Assembly (NCBI GenBank): GCA_025531455.1
Contig: JAMYHL010000051.1
Coordinates: 124,001-188,000 of the forward strand
Length of the DNA: 64,000 nt
DNA from: Apiotrichum sp. Y4204
Lineage: Eukaryota > Basidiomycota > Tremellomycetes > Trichosporonales > Trichosporonaceae
Direction of reading: 5' to 3'
Below are positions 46,727-56,768 of the stretch, one piece after another. Made by a program: the position numbers and the translations under genes. Within the stretch, counting starts at the first letter, position 1. The number at the start of each line of letters is the position of its first letter. The notes under the pieces are model-generated. The model ran no database searches and had not been told where the DNA came from. It was given only the letters and a program-made list of their open reading frames with translations.

Positions 46727-46762
46727 ATTGGCGCGATTGGCAGGGGGATCCACGCGGATTGG
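46727..46762 (-). promoter_or_regulatory. Three CCAAT boxes upstream of the Gln-rich gene
   Basis: ATTGG occurs at 46727-46731, 46736-46740 and 46758-46762, reading CCAAT on the coding strand of the Gln-rich gene about 235-270 bp upstream of its ATG. Two copies of GGATCCAC flank them. CCAAT is the site of the fungal Hap2/3/5 (CBC) complex; use here is inferred. Confidence 0.4.
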
Positions 46763-46985
46763 CCGGATTTTTCATGCTTATTTCCGTGGATCCTCTTGGC
46801 ATGCAGAGTGTGGGGCTCCATCCGTTTGGTAATGTGGGCAGAGCACAGCAGCAAAGCAACACCACGTCCTGGGGGCTGCCTGGCTCAAGTGAATATGTTG
46901 AGGTCAGGTCTGTCGCTGCAGAGAGAAGGGTAGATACCGAGAGTGGATGCAGAAGAACAATTGCGAGAGACGAGCTGGGCGTGAC

Positions 46986-47085
46986 ATAATCCCACGAGGA
47001 ATCGAACCTGGCATACCTTTGTTCACCTCCAGACCTTCGTGTATATAATCGAGTGCTCTTAATCAGCTGCGCGATACCAAACGCA
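46986..47085 (-). other. tRNA-like sequence, probably degenerate
   Basis: On the minus strand there is a perfect B-box (GGTTCGATTCC, T-loop) and an A-box-like GCGCAGCTGATTAAGAGC, with an ATTATATACAC stretch between them resembling an intron-containing anticodon arm. I could not form a proper acceptor stem: the 3' TGGGATT does not pair with the expected 5' bases, and the T-stem has a mismatch. It is therefore either a tRNA pseudogene or a chance Pol III-like promoter. Confidence 0.3.
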
Positions 47086-47938
47086 GGAATAAAGGGGGCA
47101 ACTTTTGGGCGGTGCTTTTCGGATCCCCAGGTGTCAAGCACTTCTCGGAGGCACCAGCTTGGCTTGTGCTTCCATGAGGCCAGCGAGGAGAGCAAGCATG
47201 CAGCGATGCAGCGACAAGAGCATGTCTGAAGCGGCCGAGGCCGTCAAGCTAACTGAACCAAGGCGCGTCGGAAGATCGGAAGCGGAAGCGCCATGTTCCT
47301 TCGATTGCCTATCTGGCGCCCTACGGGGCGATGCATAAAGTAGTTATCACCCTGCCGCCTCTTTCCACTCGACGAGTCACGGAACAAAGACGAACAGGCT
47401 GAGACTCAGGGCCGCTTGGCAGTCCTGGCGGGAGGCTTCCGCAATGCCAGAAGCAGGGAGCCGCGGAGACCCCGAGGAGCGGAGGGTGCCGGTTGTCGGT
47501 TCCGGAGAACCCTCTCCTTTGCGGGACAGGCAGCTCCATTGATGGACCCGAGATGAGCAACAGAGCAACAGGGTAGCAGATTCCAAAGATGCAGGATCCT
47601 TGTACCAGTGTCGGAGGCGCCATTCACCCCAAAGTGGCTGATGTATCTGTGGCTGTTTCAGCTCTGTTAGCCGTCAAGGCTGTGACTCGAGGCGGCCGAT
47701 CGGTGCCGAACGCCCAGCAGATCGCATCTCCAGCTCATCGGAACTGCAGGTTTGAGGTCTCGGCGCCCTTGAGTAACCGCTTACAGGCCCCCGGGCGCCA
47801 CTGTTGCGTCTCAACACCGTGGCGCAGCGTGTTTGAGCTATCTTGAGCGCGTCGTGTCGTGCTTCGTGTTCTTGAATCCCTGCAGCGTCAAACGTGCGTA
47901 TCTGGTGACTCGAGCTGACGCGACTGCTTTCACCTCGG

Positions 47939-47946
47939 TATATAAG
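47939..47946 (+). promoter_or_regulatory. TATA box
   Basis: TATATAAG lies about 75 bp upstream of the ATG at 48019, with a pyrimidine-rich leader (CTCTCTCCCACACCTCTCTG) between them. This is the clearest TATA/leader arrangement in the window and suggests strong or regulated expression of the downstream gene. Confidence 0.6.
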
Positions 47947-48018
47947 TCTGAACGCAGGAGTATCCTCTCTCCCACACCTCTCTGCCCTCCCCAACTCTAC
48001 AACACTACAGCACTCACG

Positions 48019-49103
48019 ATGGCCCTCCCCCCCGCCGCCAAACTCTCCCTCATGGACCGCAAGGACCGTACGGCTCCCCTCTGAGCACAGCTGACAGCAG
48101 TCCGGGACAACTGGGAGCCCAAGAAGGCCGAGATCGAGGCCCGCCTGACTGCCATCCTCGGCACGGCCTGGACCGTCGAGGTCGACCCCCTCGCTATTGC
48201 CCCGTACACCGTTGCGGCTGACCGGACTGGCCAGCTCGGCTGCATCATTGCCGAGTGAGTGAGCGTTGGCAGGGAGGGTCAGAACATTATGCGTCCATCG
48301 TCGGACCCTCGGAGCGCCGCGCCGAGTCGTCCTTCGTAGGGCGTGTCGCATTGCTCCCAAAGTATTGTCTGAATTGATCCACTGACATCAGGTACATGGA
48401 GTCGGCCCCCTCGCAGCTCGAGTACACGGCGCAGTACGGCGGATCGACGGTGATCTCCGCTCTGAACGCAGCCGCGGCGAAGCACGTGCTTTCACTCGAG
48501 GCCGACCCCGCAAAGACTTACTCGTACTGCGGCCCGGCGATCAAGGACGGCCGCCTGGTCATCCTCTTCTCGCCCGACGCGGTGTGGACAAACGTCAACG
48601 ACTCGCTCTCGCAGGACGCCCTCCTCCAGGCGATTGACGCGGTGGACACGGGCTCCGCGCTCAGCGCCACTGCCCAGGCGGGAATTGCGAGGAGCTATGA
48701 GCCCAAGATCGCTAGTGTCCTTTCCGAAGTGCGGGCAATTCTCCAAAACGACAACATCACCTTCAACCCCAACTTTGACGCGCTTTTCGCGGGTCTCAAG
48801 GGCAGCAAGGTGAACGACTGGGAGTCGCGCATGGGCACCCTGGTCTTTGCGTACTTTGACGCACTGCCGACCGCGCTCAAGAGCCTCAAGTTTGACAGCG
48901 ATGACATGCTCCGCGAGGCATTCGCCGAGGCGGTGACTACCAACGAGATTGCGCTCCGCGTCGGCGAGCTCGAGAGGGGCAAATACTGCGAGCCCCAGGT
49001 TGAGGGTGGCGTGCTCTACATCACCTTCCCGGCGGACCGGTTCGGAACCAACGTGTCGGACGGATGCACCGACCTGGTCGAGGTGCTCGATGAGGCGATC
49101 TAG
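48019..49103 (+). CDS. Internally duplicated protein of unknown function
   Basis: Three exons (48019-48067, about 48101-48254, 48392-49103) give 304 residues; intron 1 could end 3 nt earlier (48097). No signal peptide or membrane segment is visible. The sequence shows a two-fold repeat: YCGPAIKDGRLVILFSPDAV then TNVNDSL (about residues 112-140) corresponds to YCEPQVEGGVLYITFPADRF then TNVSDGC (about 265-293), and the upstream parts GCIIAEYMESAPSQL and GTLVFAYFDALPTAL also correspond. The N terminus has an amphipathic helix with DNWEPKKAEIEARL. Each half looks like a compact alpha/beta unit of about 100-150 residues. I do not recognise a family. The strong TATA box, pyrimidine-rich leader and C-rich synonymous codon choice suggest abundant expression (inference). 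Confidence 0.82.
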
Positions 49104-49711
49104 GCTTGCATGGATTTGTAGGGGTATGGGAGATGAAAGATGGTCAACGTGGTCAGGATATGTGGTAATCACGACACGCCTCACTGCGAGACAGGGCTAT
49201 CCCCACTGTTTCGATTTCAAGTCCCAAGCTCGGGCTTCGGTGTGTGCCGTTGTGCCTCTCTCAGAACTCGTTTACGAAAGGCGCGTGTATGCCTTGAAAC
49301 CAAGCAACAGCTTGGCGGCATACATTGCGCGGCGTAATCTTATTTGGCCTGTGGCACGCGGGTAGGTCGGATTCTGTGTGTGACCCAAGGTGCGGTATTC
49401 TGAGGATGGGACATCTTCTGAAAGAGTTAGCGTTGCGATAATAGCGCGATAAGACGTGAATGTCGCGTGCGCTCAGATCGGCGTCTCGGTGTTATCTGAT
49501 AACCGTGAACCTTGTTGATGATGCGACGTCATGGTGTCAACACACAGGGTGCAACCACAAGCACCGCATGGTCGTCAGTGGTTGGACCAGCCCCATCGGC
49601 CGAGAACTCTGGCACATCCATTGTATGCCAAGACCTCCCGCTCACACATCGTCTAGATCAAACTTTTATCGAACATTTGAACATTTGCTGATCATCACCA
49701 CCCACCACCTC
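49104..49711. other. Intergenic region
   Basis: This is the upstream region of the esterase gene. A frame open from 49460 runs into the esterase ORF but has no protein-like character before 49712. No other gene was seen. Confidence 0.5.
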
Positions 49712-50578
49712 ATGACCCAGCTCCCACCCTCTCCGCCCGGCCCTCCGCCGCCAGAGCCCGCCGAGGTGATCGACGACCCGCGCGCCATTTCGTTCGACAT
49801 CGGCCCAGACTCTGCCCCATGGCGCATTCTCGTCGGCCTACCGAAAACACCACCCCCGGAGCAGGGATACTCGGCCATTATCGCCATCGACGGCAACGCA
49901 ACCTTCCCGCTGCTCTGGCACGAGCGCGACGCCGCCGCGCCCGACGCGCCCCTTCTCCTAGTCGGTATCGGATACCCGTGCGCCGCGCGCTTCGACCTCA
50001 CACGCCGGTGGTACGACCTCACGTCCCCGCACATGGTGCTCCCCCCAGGCGAGATCCCCCGTGGCCCCGACCCACGCCGGGGTAACTTTCGCACTGGGGG
50101 GAACGACATGCTTCTGCACGCGATCATTGCCGACCTCCTCCCCGAACTCCAGGCGCGGTATCCTATCGACATTGCAAATCTCACGCTGTATGGCCATTCG
50201 TTCGGAGGCCTCTTCGCAATGCACACCCTCCTCAGCAGACCGGGGCTCTTTGCACGCTACGTGCCCGCCGACCCGTCGACATGGTGGAACGCAGGCGAAC
50301 TGCTCCGCGAGGCATCGGCATTTGCCGCCGGTTGTACCATTTCTCAAGGCCGAGGGGCTGCGCCTCGCACGACAGTATCTGTGTGTGCCTCGGGGAGCTG
50401 TATAGGGCCCGACGCGCTCCAACCCACCCCACACGACCTGTATCAACTTCTATCCGGCATCGACGCGCTTAACGTCGAGTACCACGCGTTCCCGGACGCC
50501 AAGCATGGCGGGCTCATTCCCTTGTCCATAGCGCATTGTGTGCAGCTGCATCTCAGATCGGTCTGTTTCTCCCAATAG
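49712..50578 (+). CDS. Alpha/beta hydrolase, esterase D / BesA-like family
   Basis: A single exon encodes 288 residues. The start is ATG 49712 (CTCATGACC), after which the protein begins with a Pro-rich N terminus and the beta strands WRILVGLPK and YSAIIAIDGNATF, the entry of the putative-esterase fold. The nucleophile elbow is LYGHSFGGLFA with Ser at about residue 163. The active-site histidine is in DAKHGGLIP at about 265, and the C-terminal strand PRTTVSVCASGS precedes the likely acid. The order and the NAME-like ALLLVGIGYPCA motif match the family that contains bacterial enterobactin esterases and fungal siderophore (triacetylfusarinine-type) esterases. Siderophore hydrolysis is a reasonable guess but the substrate is unproven. 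No signal peptide is present, so it is probably cytosolic. The gene is convergent with the nuclease-like gene, 246 bp apart. Confidence 0.8.
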   Translation: MTQLPPSPPGPPPPEPAEVIDDPRAISFDIGPDSAPWRILVGLPKTPPPEQGYSAIIAIDGNATFPLLWHERDAAAPDAPLLLVGIGYPCAARFDLTRRWYDLTSPHMVLPPGEIPRGPDPRRGNFRTGGNDMLLHAIIADLLPELQARYPIDIANLTLYGHSFGGLFAMHTLLSRPGLFARYVPADPSTWWNAGELLREASAFAAGCTISQGRGAAPRTTVSVCASGSCIGPDALQPTPHDLYQLLSGIDALNVEYHAFPDAKHGGLIPLSIAHCVQLHLRSVCFSQ

Positions 50579-50824
50579 CCATTCGAGCATCGTTCCGAGA
50601 GACGTAATGTACATGGCACAGCACGCGGAGCATTTCCTCATCTTTGGTGACCCGGAGCGCTGCCATCTTGTCCTAGCGCTGCTGAAAGTATCCCATGTCT
50701 CCCATTGTACACGCCGGTGCGCACATTGCCCACAGTACTGAAAGTTTGTCGATGTATCTGAGCAGCACGATTCTCATCAAGTCTAATCCGAGAAAATTGA
50801 CATCTCATAGCTCTATAGACACTC

Positions 50825-52171
50825 TCAGAGTCGCCGAAGCCTTGAGTAGACCGGCGCTAAGGCCCGCATTGACAACTCTATCATGATATCCAAAGCTTGG
50901 CAGCGAGACTTGATAGGGCCTTTATTGGTACGGCCCTCCACGCTCGAAACTGTGATCACGTCGTTCTTCTTGTTTCGCTCGAATATGACCCAGCCCTCGA
51001 GGTTTGTAAGAGCTCCCACATAGGCTTTGTGAAAGTACATCTGCGCAACGACCTGAGAGGGTTAATACGTGATCTGACGGCTAAGTTCCTGTATCATCGT
51101 TTCCAAGGGTCTCCCCTACGACTTGCTGTTACTTACCTGTTCCATCATGATTGCTACCCGCTCGCGGCCATCACGATCCTTGGGTTCCTGGCCGTCGAAA
51201 GTGAGAGATGGGAAGGCGACTCTCGTCTTGCTGTCGACGATATCCAGCAGTGTAAATTTCGATGCCTCGTTGACGATTGTGTCCATATGCGTTTCGTTAA
51301 ACACCATTTGCGTCTTGAGCTCCACCACAGCTGAATATTTGCCGACTTGAAGACGAAGGTCGGAGATGGGCGAGGTGCCACCACCTTGGCCTTTCCATGG
51401 AGCGGGCTCACGAATTCTCATAGCGATTCTTAACAGCTCGTTCATCGGCCCTGTTAGAGGGTTGTGGATGAGACTGGCCATGTGTTCCTCGCCATTGATG
51501 ATGCCCTCAGCCGCTTGGTGTTTTATGGCTTTTCCACCGCTCACCAACGTCTGCAGTTTCTTGTAAACGGCTGCGCTGCGGGTTTGAAAGTAACCTTTCT
51601 TGCCGCGATACTTGAAGGTAAACGTGCCTGTCCGAAATTTAAGTCCCTGCGGGAGTTTCGCACGATCCATTGACGCCTTGGAGATTGAAGTTGTTTCCCT
51701 AGATTTACCGGCGTACCGCAAATGAGTGGCCATGTCGAACTTCTTGATGACTGGAAGCAAACTCTTCGGTTTATCCCATTGAGTTTTGAGGTTAGACACG
51801 CCTGGTTTTTGTTTTTGGGGCCGAGGCCTTGCGGTTGATCCCTTTGGCTTCTTCGCTCGTGATGGTCCTTTCGCCTTCGTCTTTTTGCGGCTGGGGACCT
51901 TGACTTTCTTAGCTCGGGGACTCAGGTGGGACACTGAGGCCAACGTGGTGCTTAGATCCCTCGACTGCTGTTGTCGCGACGTGAGATGCAAGTCGTCCTC
52001 CTCCCAAGCGATGACCTGTGATTCGTCTTGATCTCCCGTTCTGTCTGACTGTAACTGGATGAGGGTCGAATTGTACGGAGTGGGCTGGTCAGCTCTGCGA
52101 ACGGGGTCCCGTAAGGGGGCCGCCAAAGCGACAACAAGAACAAGTAAGTTGAGGTAGATGGTCGAGCGCAT
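50825..52171 (-). CDS. Secreted protein with PD-(D/E)XK nuclease-like domain
   Basis: Exons 52171-51137 and 51052-50825 (84-nt intron) give 420 residues. The N terminus (MRSTIYLNLLVLVVALAAP) is a typical signal peptide. A Lys/Arg-rich linker follows at 87-124 (RAKKVKVPSRKKTKAKGPS), resembling a nuclear-localisation or nucleic-acid-binding segment. The C-terminal domain has the arrangement of fungal PD-(D/E)XK-fold proteins: Asp271 in SDLRLQVGKY, the ExK signature VELKT (Glu284, Lys286), then a helix EQVVAQMYFHKAYVG and the strands ALTNLEGWVIFER and DVITVSSV. In fungi such domains are often joined to kinase-like domains. Metal-dependent nuclease activity is an inference. The divergent neighbour at 52871 encodes a kinase-like fold, possibly a split version of that arrangement. 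TTTATA lies 40 bp upstream on the coding strand. Confidence 0.8.
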
Positions 52172-52870
52172 TTGAGATGGTGGTACGAGGGGTCATGCAC
52201 CGAGCAATGGTCGCTATAAATGCTAGACTGATGAACAGCAGTTCCGGCAAGCTGATTGTACTGCACGGTTAAGTTCTTCTGCCGATGGGAATTGCGTCAA
52301 GATAGCATCGCAAAGTGCGAAGTGAAGGGCCACAAAGTGCGAAAGTGAAGAGACGAGAACAACAGCTTTGCCCGTTGTGAAACGATACAAGATGCTGAAA
52401 CCTCCCAAACCAAGCTAGTCCATTTGCTGTGCCCAGTGTTTGTCGGCGCTATCCAATCCCTGGCGCTCCACGTTTTAAGGCTCGAAACCTCCTGATGCTG
52501 CCAGTTGTACAGTAGCAGTGTGACATGTGCAAGTGTGAAGAATGTTCGTTTGAACCCAGAATCTGTACGATCTGTACACTGCTTGCCTTGCCGAGCTTGG
52601 CTCTCCTAGCTGGGCTCCTCGTGTTTGTTCCTGTACACAGCTTACGAGACTTTACGACACCTCCTGCTTTCCGTACCTGGGCACACCTGGAACACCCTCT
52701 GGCCTCTGGATGATTCTAGGATGCTAGGATCCTAGGAACCTTCGATGTTTGTACCGCTCCCGTTGGTTACTCAACTCCTCTTGATCATCTACCGCGCTAC
52801 CACTGCACTTTTACTTCACCCACTTACCGACTGCATTAAGACGCGCATTCACTGGTGCTTTTTGGCCGTA
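52172..52870. other. Shared promoter of the nuclease-like and pseudokinase genes
   Basis: This 699-bp divergent region has two direct copies of CAAAGTGCGAA(A)GTGAAG at about 52310-52350, separated by 5 bp, and a 12-bp palindrome CTAGGATCCTAG near 52729-52740. Both are candidates for regulatory sites. The upstream in-frame ATG at 52745 could add a hydrophobic N terminus to the kinase-like protein. Confidence 0.45.
52310..52350. repeat. Imperfect direct repeat, CAAAGTGCGAA(A)GTGAAG
   Basis: Two copies of a 17-18-bp sequence lie between the divergent nuclease-like and kinase-like genes. They differ by one inserted A. The position suggests a shared regulatory site, but a neutral tandem duplication is equally possible. 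Confidence 0.6.
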
Positions 52871-53812
52871 ATGCCACCATATGCGCTGACAAACCCCATC
52901 GGTCCGCTCCTCGACGCCGACACCATTCGGGTCGTCATCCCCCCCACGTTCAGCAGCACCGAATGGTACTTCACGCCGTGGCCCTATGCACCATCAGTAC
53001 TACTTCACCGCCTGCGACCCATCTCGTTCATGGCACTTCCGGAACCAGTCGATTCGGGGATTCGACAGGTTTCCTATCCGCGTCGAGCCGGTGGTGTTCT
53101 ACCGCCTAGGCCATCACCGATGCCCGAGGCGGACGTGACCTTTGATCCACTGGTCCCCACGGTCGTCCTCACCGAGCACATTGATACCTCCTGCCGCCCG
53201 TACGATGACAGCGAGTTCACGCGCGTCGTCAAGGGCACACCGGCCGAGGTGTACACTGCGAGTTTGGTGCAAGTCGGCGATACTCAGGCGCCCGGCCTTA
53301 TCATCAAGTTACTGGATCTAAGCCACCTGTGCCGTGCGGGCCGCGGTACCTCTCAGGTAGACGCCCTCGAAGCCATCGCGACGGAGGTCAACGCCTTTGA
53401 GATGGCCGAAAGCCTACAGGGTCTCTGCCTGCCCCGCTTTGCAGGGCTGTTCGCATGCGGAGAGGTGTATGCGCTCGTATTGGAGGATGGGGGGCGGGAG
53501 TTTCCGAACAGGCGGAAGATGTGGGACTGGGGTGTTCAGTGCGTATCTTGCAGTTAATAGGCTGACGCCAGTGGTGCGCTGCTACACGCGGTCAAGTCGC
53601 TGCAGAACGTGGGCGTCTACCCATCCATTCTGGCCTGGGACTGGATCCGACGCGGGGACGACCGCCGCCTCAAGATCACTACCCTGTCGGAAGTGGATAC
53701 TGTCGCCTCTGTTGCCCACGATCGCGGTCTTGGAGAGGCAGAGGCGCGCGAGAAACTCGAGCGGGAGAAGTTCAAAGACTGGGGTGATATCACCGGTAGA
53801 CTCTTCAATTGA
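52871..53812 (+). CDS. Degenerate protein kinase-like protein (pseudokinase)
   Basis: Exons 52871-53538 and 53572-53812 (33-nt intron ending CTGACGCCAG) give 302 residues. The order of elements follows a kinase/APH-like fold: a glycine-loop-like VVKGTPAEVYTASL (120-132), a beta-3 LIIKLLD with Lys146, a helix IATEVNAFEMAE with Glu172, a hinge YALVLEDGG (200-208) and a helix GALLHAVKSLQNVGVY. Where active kinases have HxDxxxxN, this protein has GVYPSILAWDW (237-247), and the DFG position reads TLSE (261-264). The catalytic Asp, the Asn and the DFG Asp are all missing, so it is predicted to be catalytically dead, a binding or scaffold module. Similarity to fungal FunK1-type and related small kinases is by pattern only. 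An alternative start at 52745 adds 42 residues with a hydrophobic stretch. It is divergent to the nuclease-like gene. Confidence 0.72.
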
Positions 53813-54312
53813 TGGCCGGAGTCACCTCTTGGAATCTTGGGATCTTCCGAGGAAGCTCCGGATGATGTCATAGGTGGCCCCGGGCTCGGGGGTGATCTCG
53901 GCGTTGGTGTCGCCGGCGGCGGCGACGGCGGCGACGGTGGTGGTGGACGGCGATTGCGGAGCTTCGTCGCTTACCAGCAATCAGCAATTAGCAATGATGC
54001 AATGCATTAGGATCCTTTGGGAACGATTAGGATTCAATCAGTTGTGGATCAGCATCCTGATTGCCAAACCGTAAGCTTTACGTAATATAAGCATTCACCC
54101 CCAGGCGGTGTGCAGGGTGACTGGAGTTGATGTCAACAAACAGCCAAGACAAACAAAGCACACTAAACATTGCCTTCCCTCCGAACTCGGACTTTATTGT
54201 CTTCCTTTCTCTTCCTCATCCTTATCCTCTTTCTCACCATCATCATCCCCGTCGTCGTCATCATCCACATCCCCGCAACCGTTCTCAGAGATACCTAATT
54301 CCCCCTCCCACT
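53813..54312. other. Intergenic region
   Basis: This includes a GGC/GACGGC/GGTGGT trinucleotide tract at about 53913-53952 that looks like low-complexity DNA, and a pyrimidine-rich leader (CATCATCCCCGTCGTCGTC) just before the ATG at 54313. No gene is supported. Confidence 0.5.
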
Positions 54313-56495
54313 ATGGCCCCAATGCGGAGCACCCGATCGGGCATCCCCCGCCGCACAGCCGCCACCCCCATGCTGCCGCGCACGGCCCCGCAGGCAGAGA
54401 CGCCGATGGGCCAAATCCGGCCGGTGTTTGACGGCTTCTCCCTCGCCGAGAACTCGGTGTGGGCCGACACGCCCCCAGCTCGTGTGCCCTCCAGCTCCAA
54501 AGCACCTCTCTTAACCGCAAGCCCGCCCCGCTCAACAATGAACCTGGCAGTTCCAGCCCCACAACAGGACGTGTTTACCCGCGCCGAGCGTTTTCCGGAT
54601 CCAACACCCGCTGCCTGCTCCCCACCCTCCTCACCGGTCCCGGAACGAGCTATGTCGCTCAAGCGCCCCGCCGCTCCCGAGCCGCCCTCGACTCGCCGCC
54701 GGCCAAGGCGGGCCGAAGTCTATGGTCCTGTGTCCGATTCTCCGCGGGAAGCCGAGTCTCCATTGGCAAGGGCTACCCAAGTCGTAGACGAATCGAGGGT
54801 TAAGCATTCGAATGTGAGTTTGTTGTTGAAATTCATGCGCGAGAAAGTCGTATTCTTATGTCACAGGAATCATCCGTTCACGCGAACCGGTCTGTCTCAC
54901 TGGATCGTTTACGCCGGCCCGGTGAAAGGGTTTGCATTTCGTTAATGACCGGGGGACGCACCCTTTCTCGTGTGGAGCGTGCGCGCGAGTCCGCCGAGGG
55001 AACAGAGCTCGCCATGTCGAGGCGCACTCGTGGCTCTCAGAGGAGCCGCCGGTCTCACCTCTCGCCCGTGTTGGATGCGTCGGTCGAGTCTGGAGAAGCA
55101 TCCGGCTCTGGGAACTTTGCCCGCTTACCCGCGGACTCCAGCTTTGCAAAGCTTGATGTTCCACCTATCCTGCCGTCCTCCACTCCTGCGGCATCGCGGC
55201 TGCCACCATCGAAGGGGCTGTTTGCATCCACGGAGCCATCCATCGCCTATCCGGAGGATGTCTCACGCTCTTGGATCTCTGGGACGCCAGCGGCATTTAA
55301 TCCTCCTCGCTCTATTGTCCACGACAATTCTCCTCCTCGCCCCTCTCTCGCTCACCTATCTCCGAGGCGCGCCACACGGTCCTTCGCGGTGCCAAACTCC
55401 CCCCGTTGGGCATCGCCCGAGCTATCAAAGACCACCATGGATGGCAAGCCGGAGGACTGGGAGACAACTCCACGTGCAAGCCTGGCCGCGGCCGCCAATA
55501 TTTCATCCGCCAGTGTAGCCAACGTCTCGTCTACCAGCACTACATCGACTGCGTCGAAGGTTCTGAGCTTTCTTGCTAGCCTTGTGCAATCCACTCCTGC
55601 TGCTCCTTCACCCGTGGCACCCGTCACCTCTGCGCAGGGGGTCATGGCAGACACTGTGGCTGCTCCGACATCGGGTGTTGAAATCACCGCCTCACAACCA
55701 AACCTCAACACTATCTCATCGACCCTACCAGCACCTGAGCCATCAAGCTCCACTCAGGACGCACCATCACAGTCCCTCATCAAGAACAGCCGAGACACAG
55801 CTGTACCCCACGCCAAGCCGCATTCGTCGCGACCGGTTGCGGTCTCTAATGTCGGCAAGCCAAAGCCTACGAAATCTTCCAAAACTTCCTCTGCGGCTCC
55901 TCCGCGGCCCGCTCCGGCTGTAGCCAAGCGTGTGGTTGCCCGTGATATGGTCGCCACTCGCCCGTCTGCTCCTCCTAACAAGTCCACCAATCCGCGCAGT
56001 GAACCCATCACTCGACCGCTGGGTGTTTCGAAAACGGTTGTCAGCAGGGAGAATGTGCGACCCAAACCAACAGTCGCTGCGGCAAGCACAAAGGCGACAA
56101 GCACAAAAGCGCCAAGCACAAAGGCAAAGAAAAGCTCCGCCGCGCGGGACTTGCCAGTCCGTCTCCGTGACTTGGAGCGCGCGCGCGAGCTAGCTATCAA
56201 GCGCGCTGTAGTGGAGAGGCTCGGGGAACAGCCTAAGCCGCCGGCCCGCACAATTCGGGCTGCTGCGGGCACTACAACGACCGGTACGACTCCCGGCCGC
56301 GCGACACGCGCTCGTGCAGCTGCGCGCGCGCAATTTGAAGCTGAACTGGCGAGGCGCAGGGCAGAGGAAGAGGAGCGCAAGGCGGAGATCGCACGTGTCC
56401 AGGCCGAGATTGAAGAGCAGCTGGACCGCGAGAGCCGCAAGGCGGCCGTCGTTAGGGCGCGCCCCCTGCCGGCCATGTACGCGCGCAAGGCGTGA
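54313..56495 (+). CDS. Putative microtubule-associated protein, TPX2-like C terminus
   Basis: Exons 54313-54813 and 54867-56495 (53-nt intron) give 709 residues. Most of the protein is Ser/Pro/Thr/Ala-rich and probably disordered. The C-terminal 140 residues are basic and helical: LRDLERARELAIKRAVVERL, a Gly/Thr linker, then ELARRRAEEEERKAEIARVQ coiled coil and finally KAAVVRARPLPAMYARK. The ending [KR]A[RN]P[LM]P after a charged helix is the core signature of the TPX2/WDL C-terminal microtubule-binding region. A segment near residue 30 (TPMGQIRPVFDGFSLAENSV) is also likely to be conserved because it is unlike the low-complexity remainder. A spindle or microtubule role is therefore suggested but not shown. 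The start at 54313 is ATGGCCCC, preferred over an upstream in-frame ATG that would add His/Pro-rich leader sequence. Confidence 0.7.
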
Positions 56496-56768
56496 TGAAT
56501 GCTGGGGTAGTGCTTGTACTTGTCCTGTACCATTGATTAGCCATACTCTTACGATGTAAAAGGGCGACTGCCCATGATGACTGCCCGAAGGCTTGCATCA
56601 ATGTTGAGCATGACAGTCCAAGATTGTTGTTATCAGCTCTGATCGGCAATCTCCCTCGGCTTTGTCCGAGCCACTCCAACTGACACCCCCTGGGGACCCT
56701 GTCTGTCATCGGACAAACTCAAGCCACGACTCCCAAAGTCCCCTTTATCAACACCCACTCACTCCACC

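Larger units (their letters stand above)
46493..48018. other. Divergent intergenic region
   Basis: This 1.5-kb region between the Gln-rich gene and the duplicated-protein gene holds three inverted CCAAT boxes, a tRNA-like relic and a TATA box, listed separately. Short open frames at 46633-47340 and 47321-47850 are not supported as genes. Confidence 0.5.
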
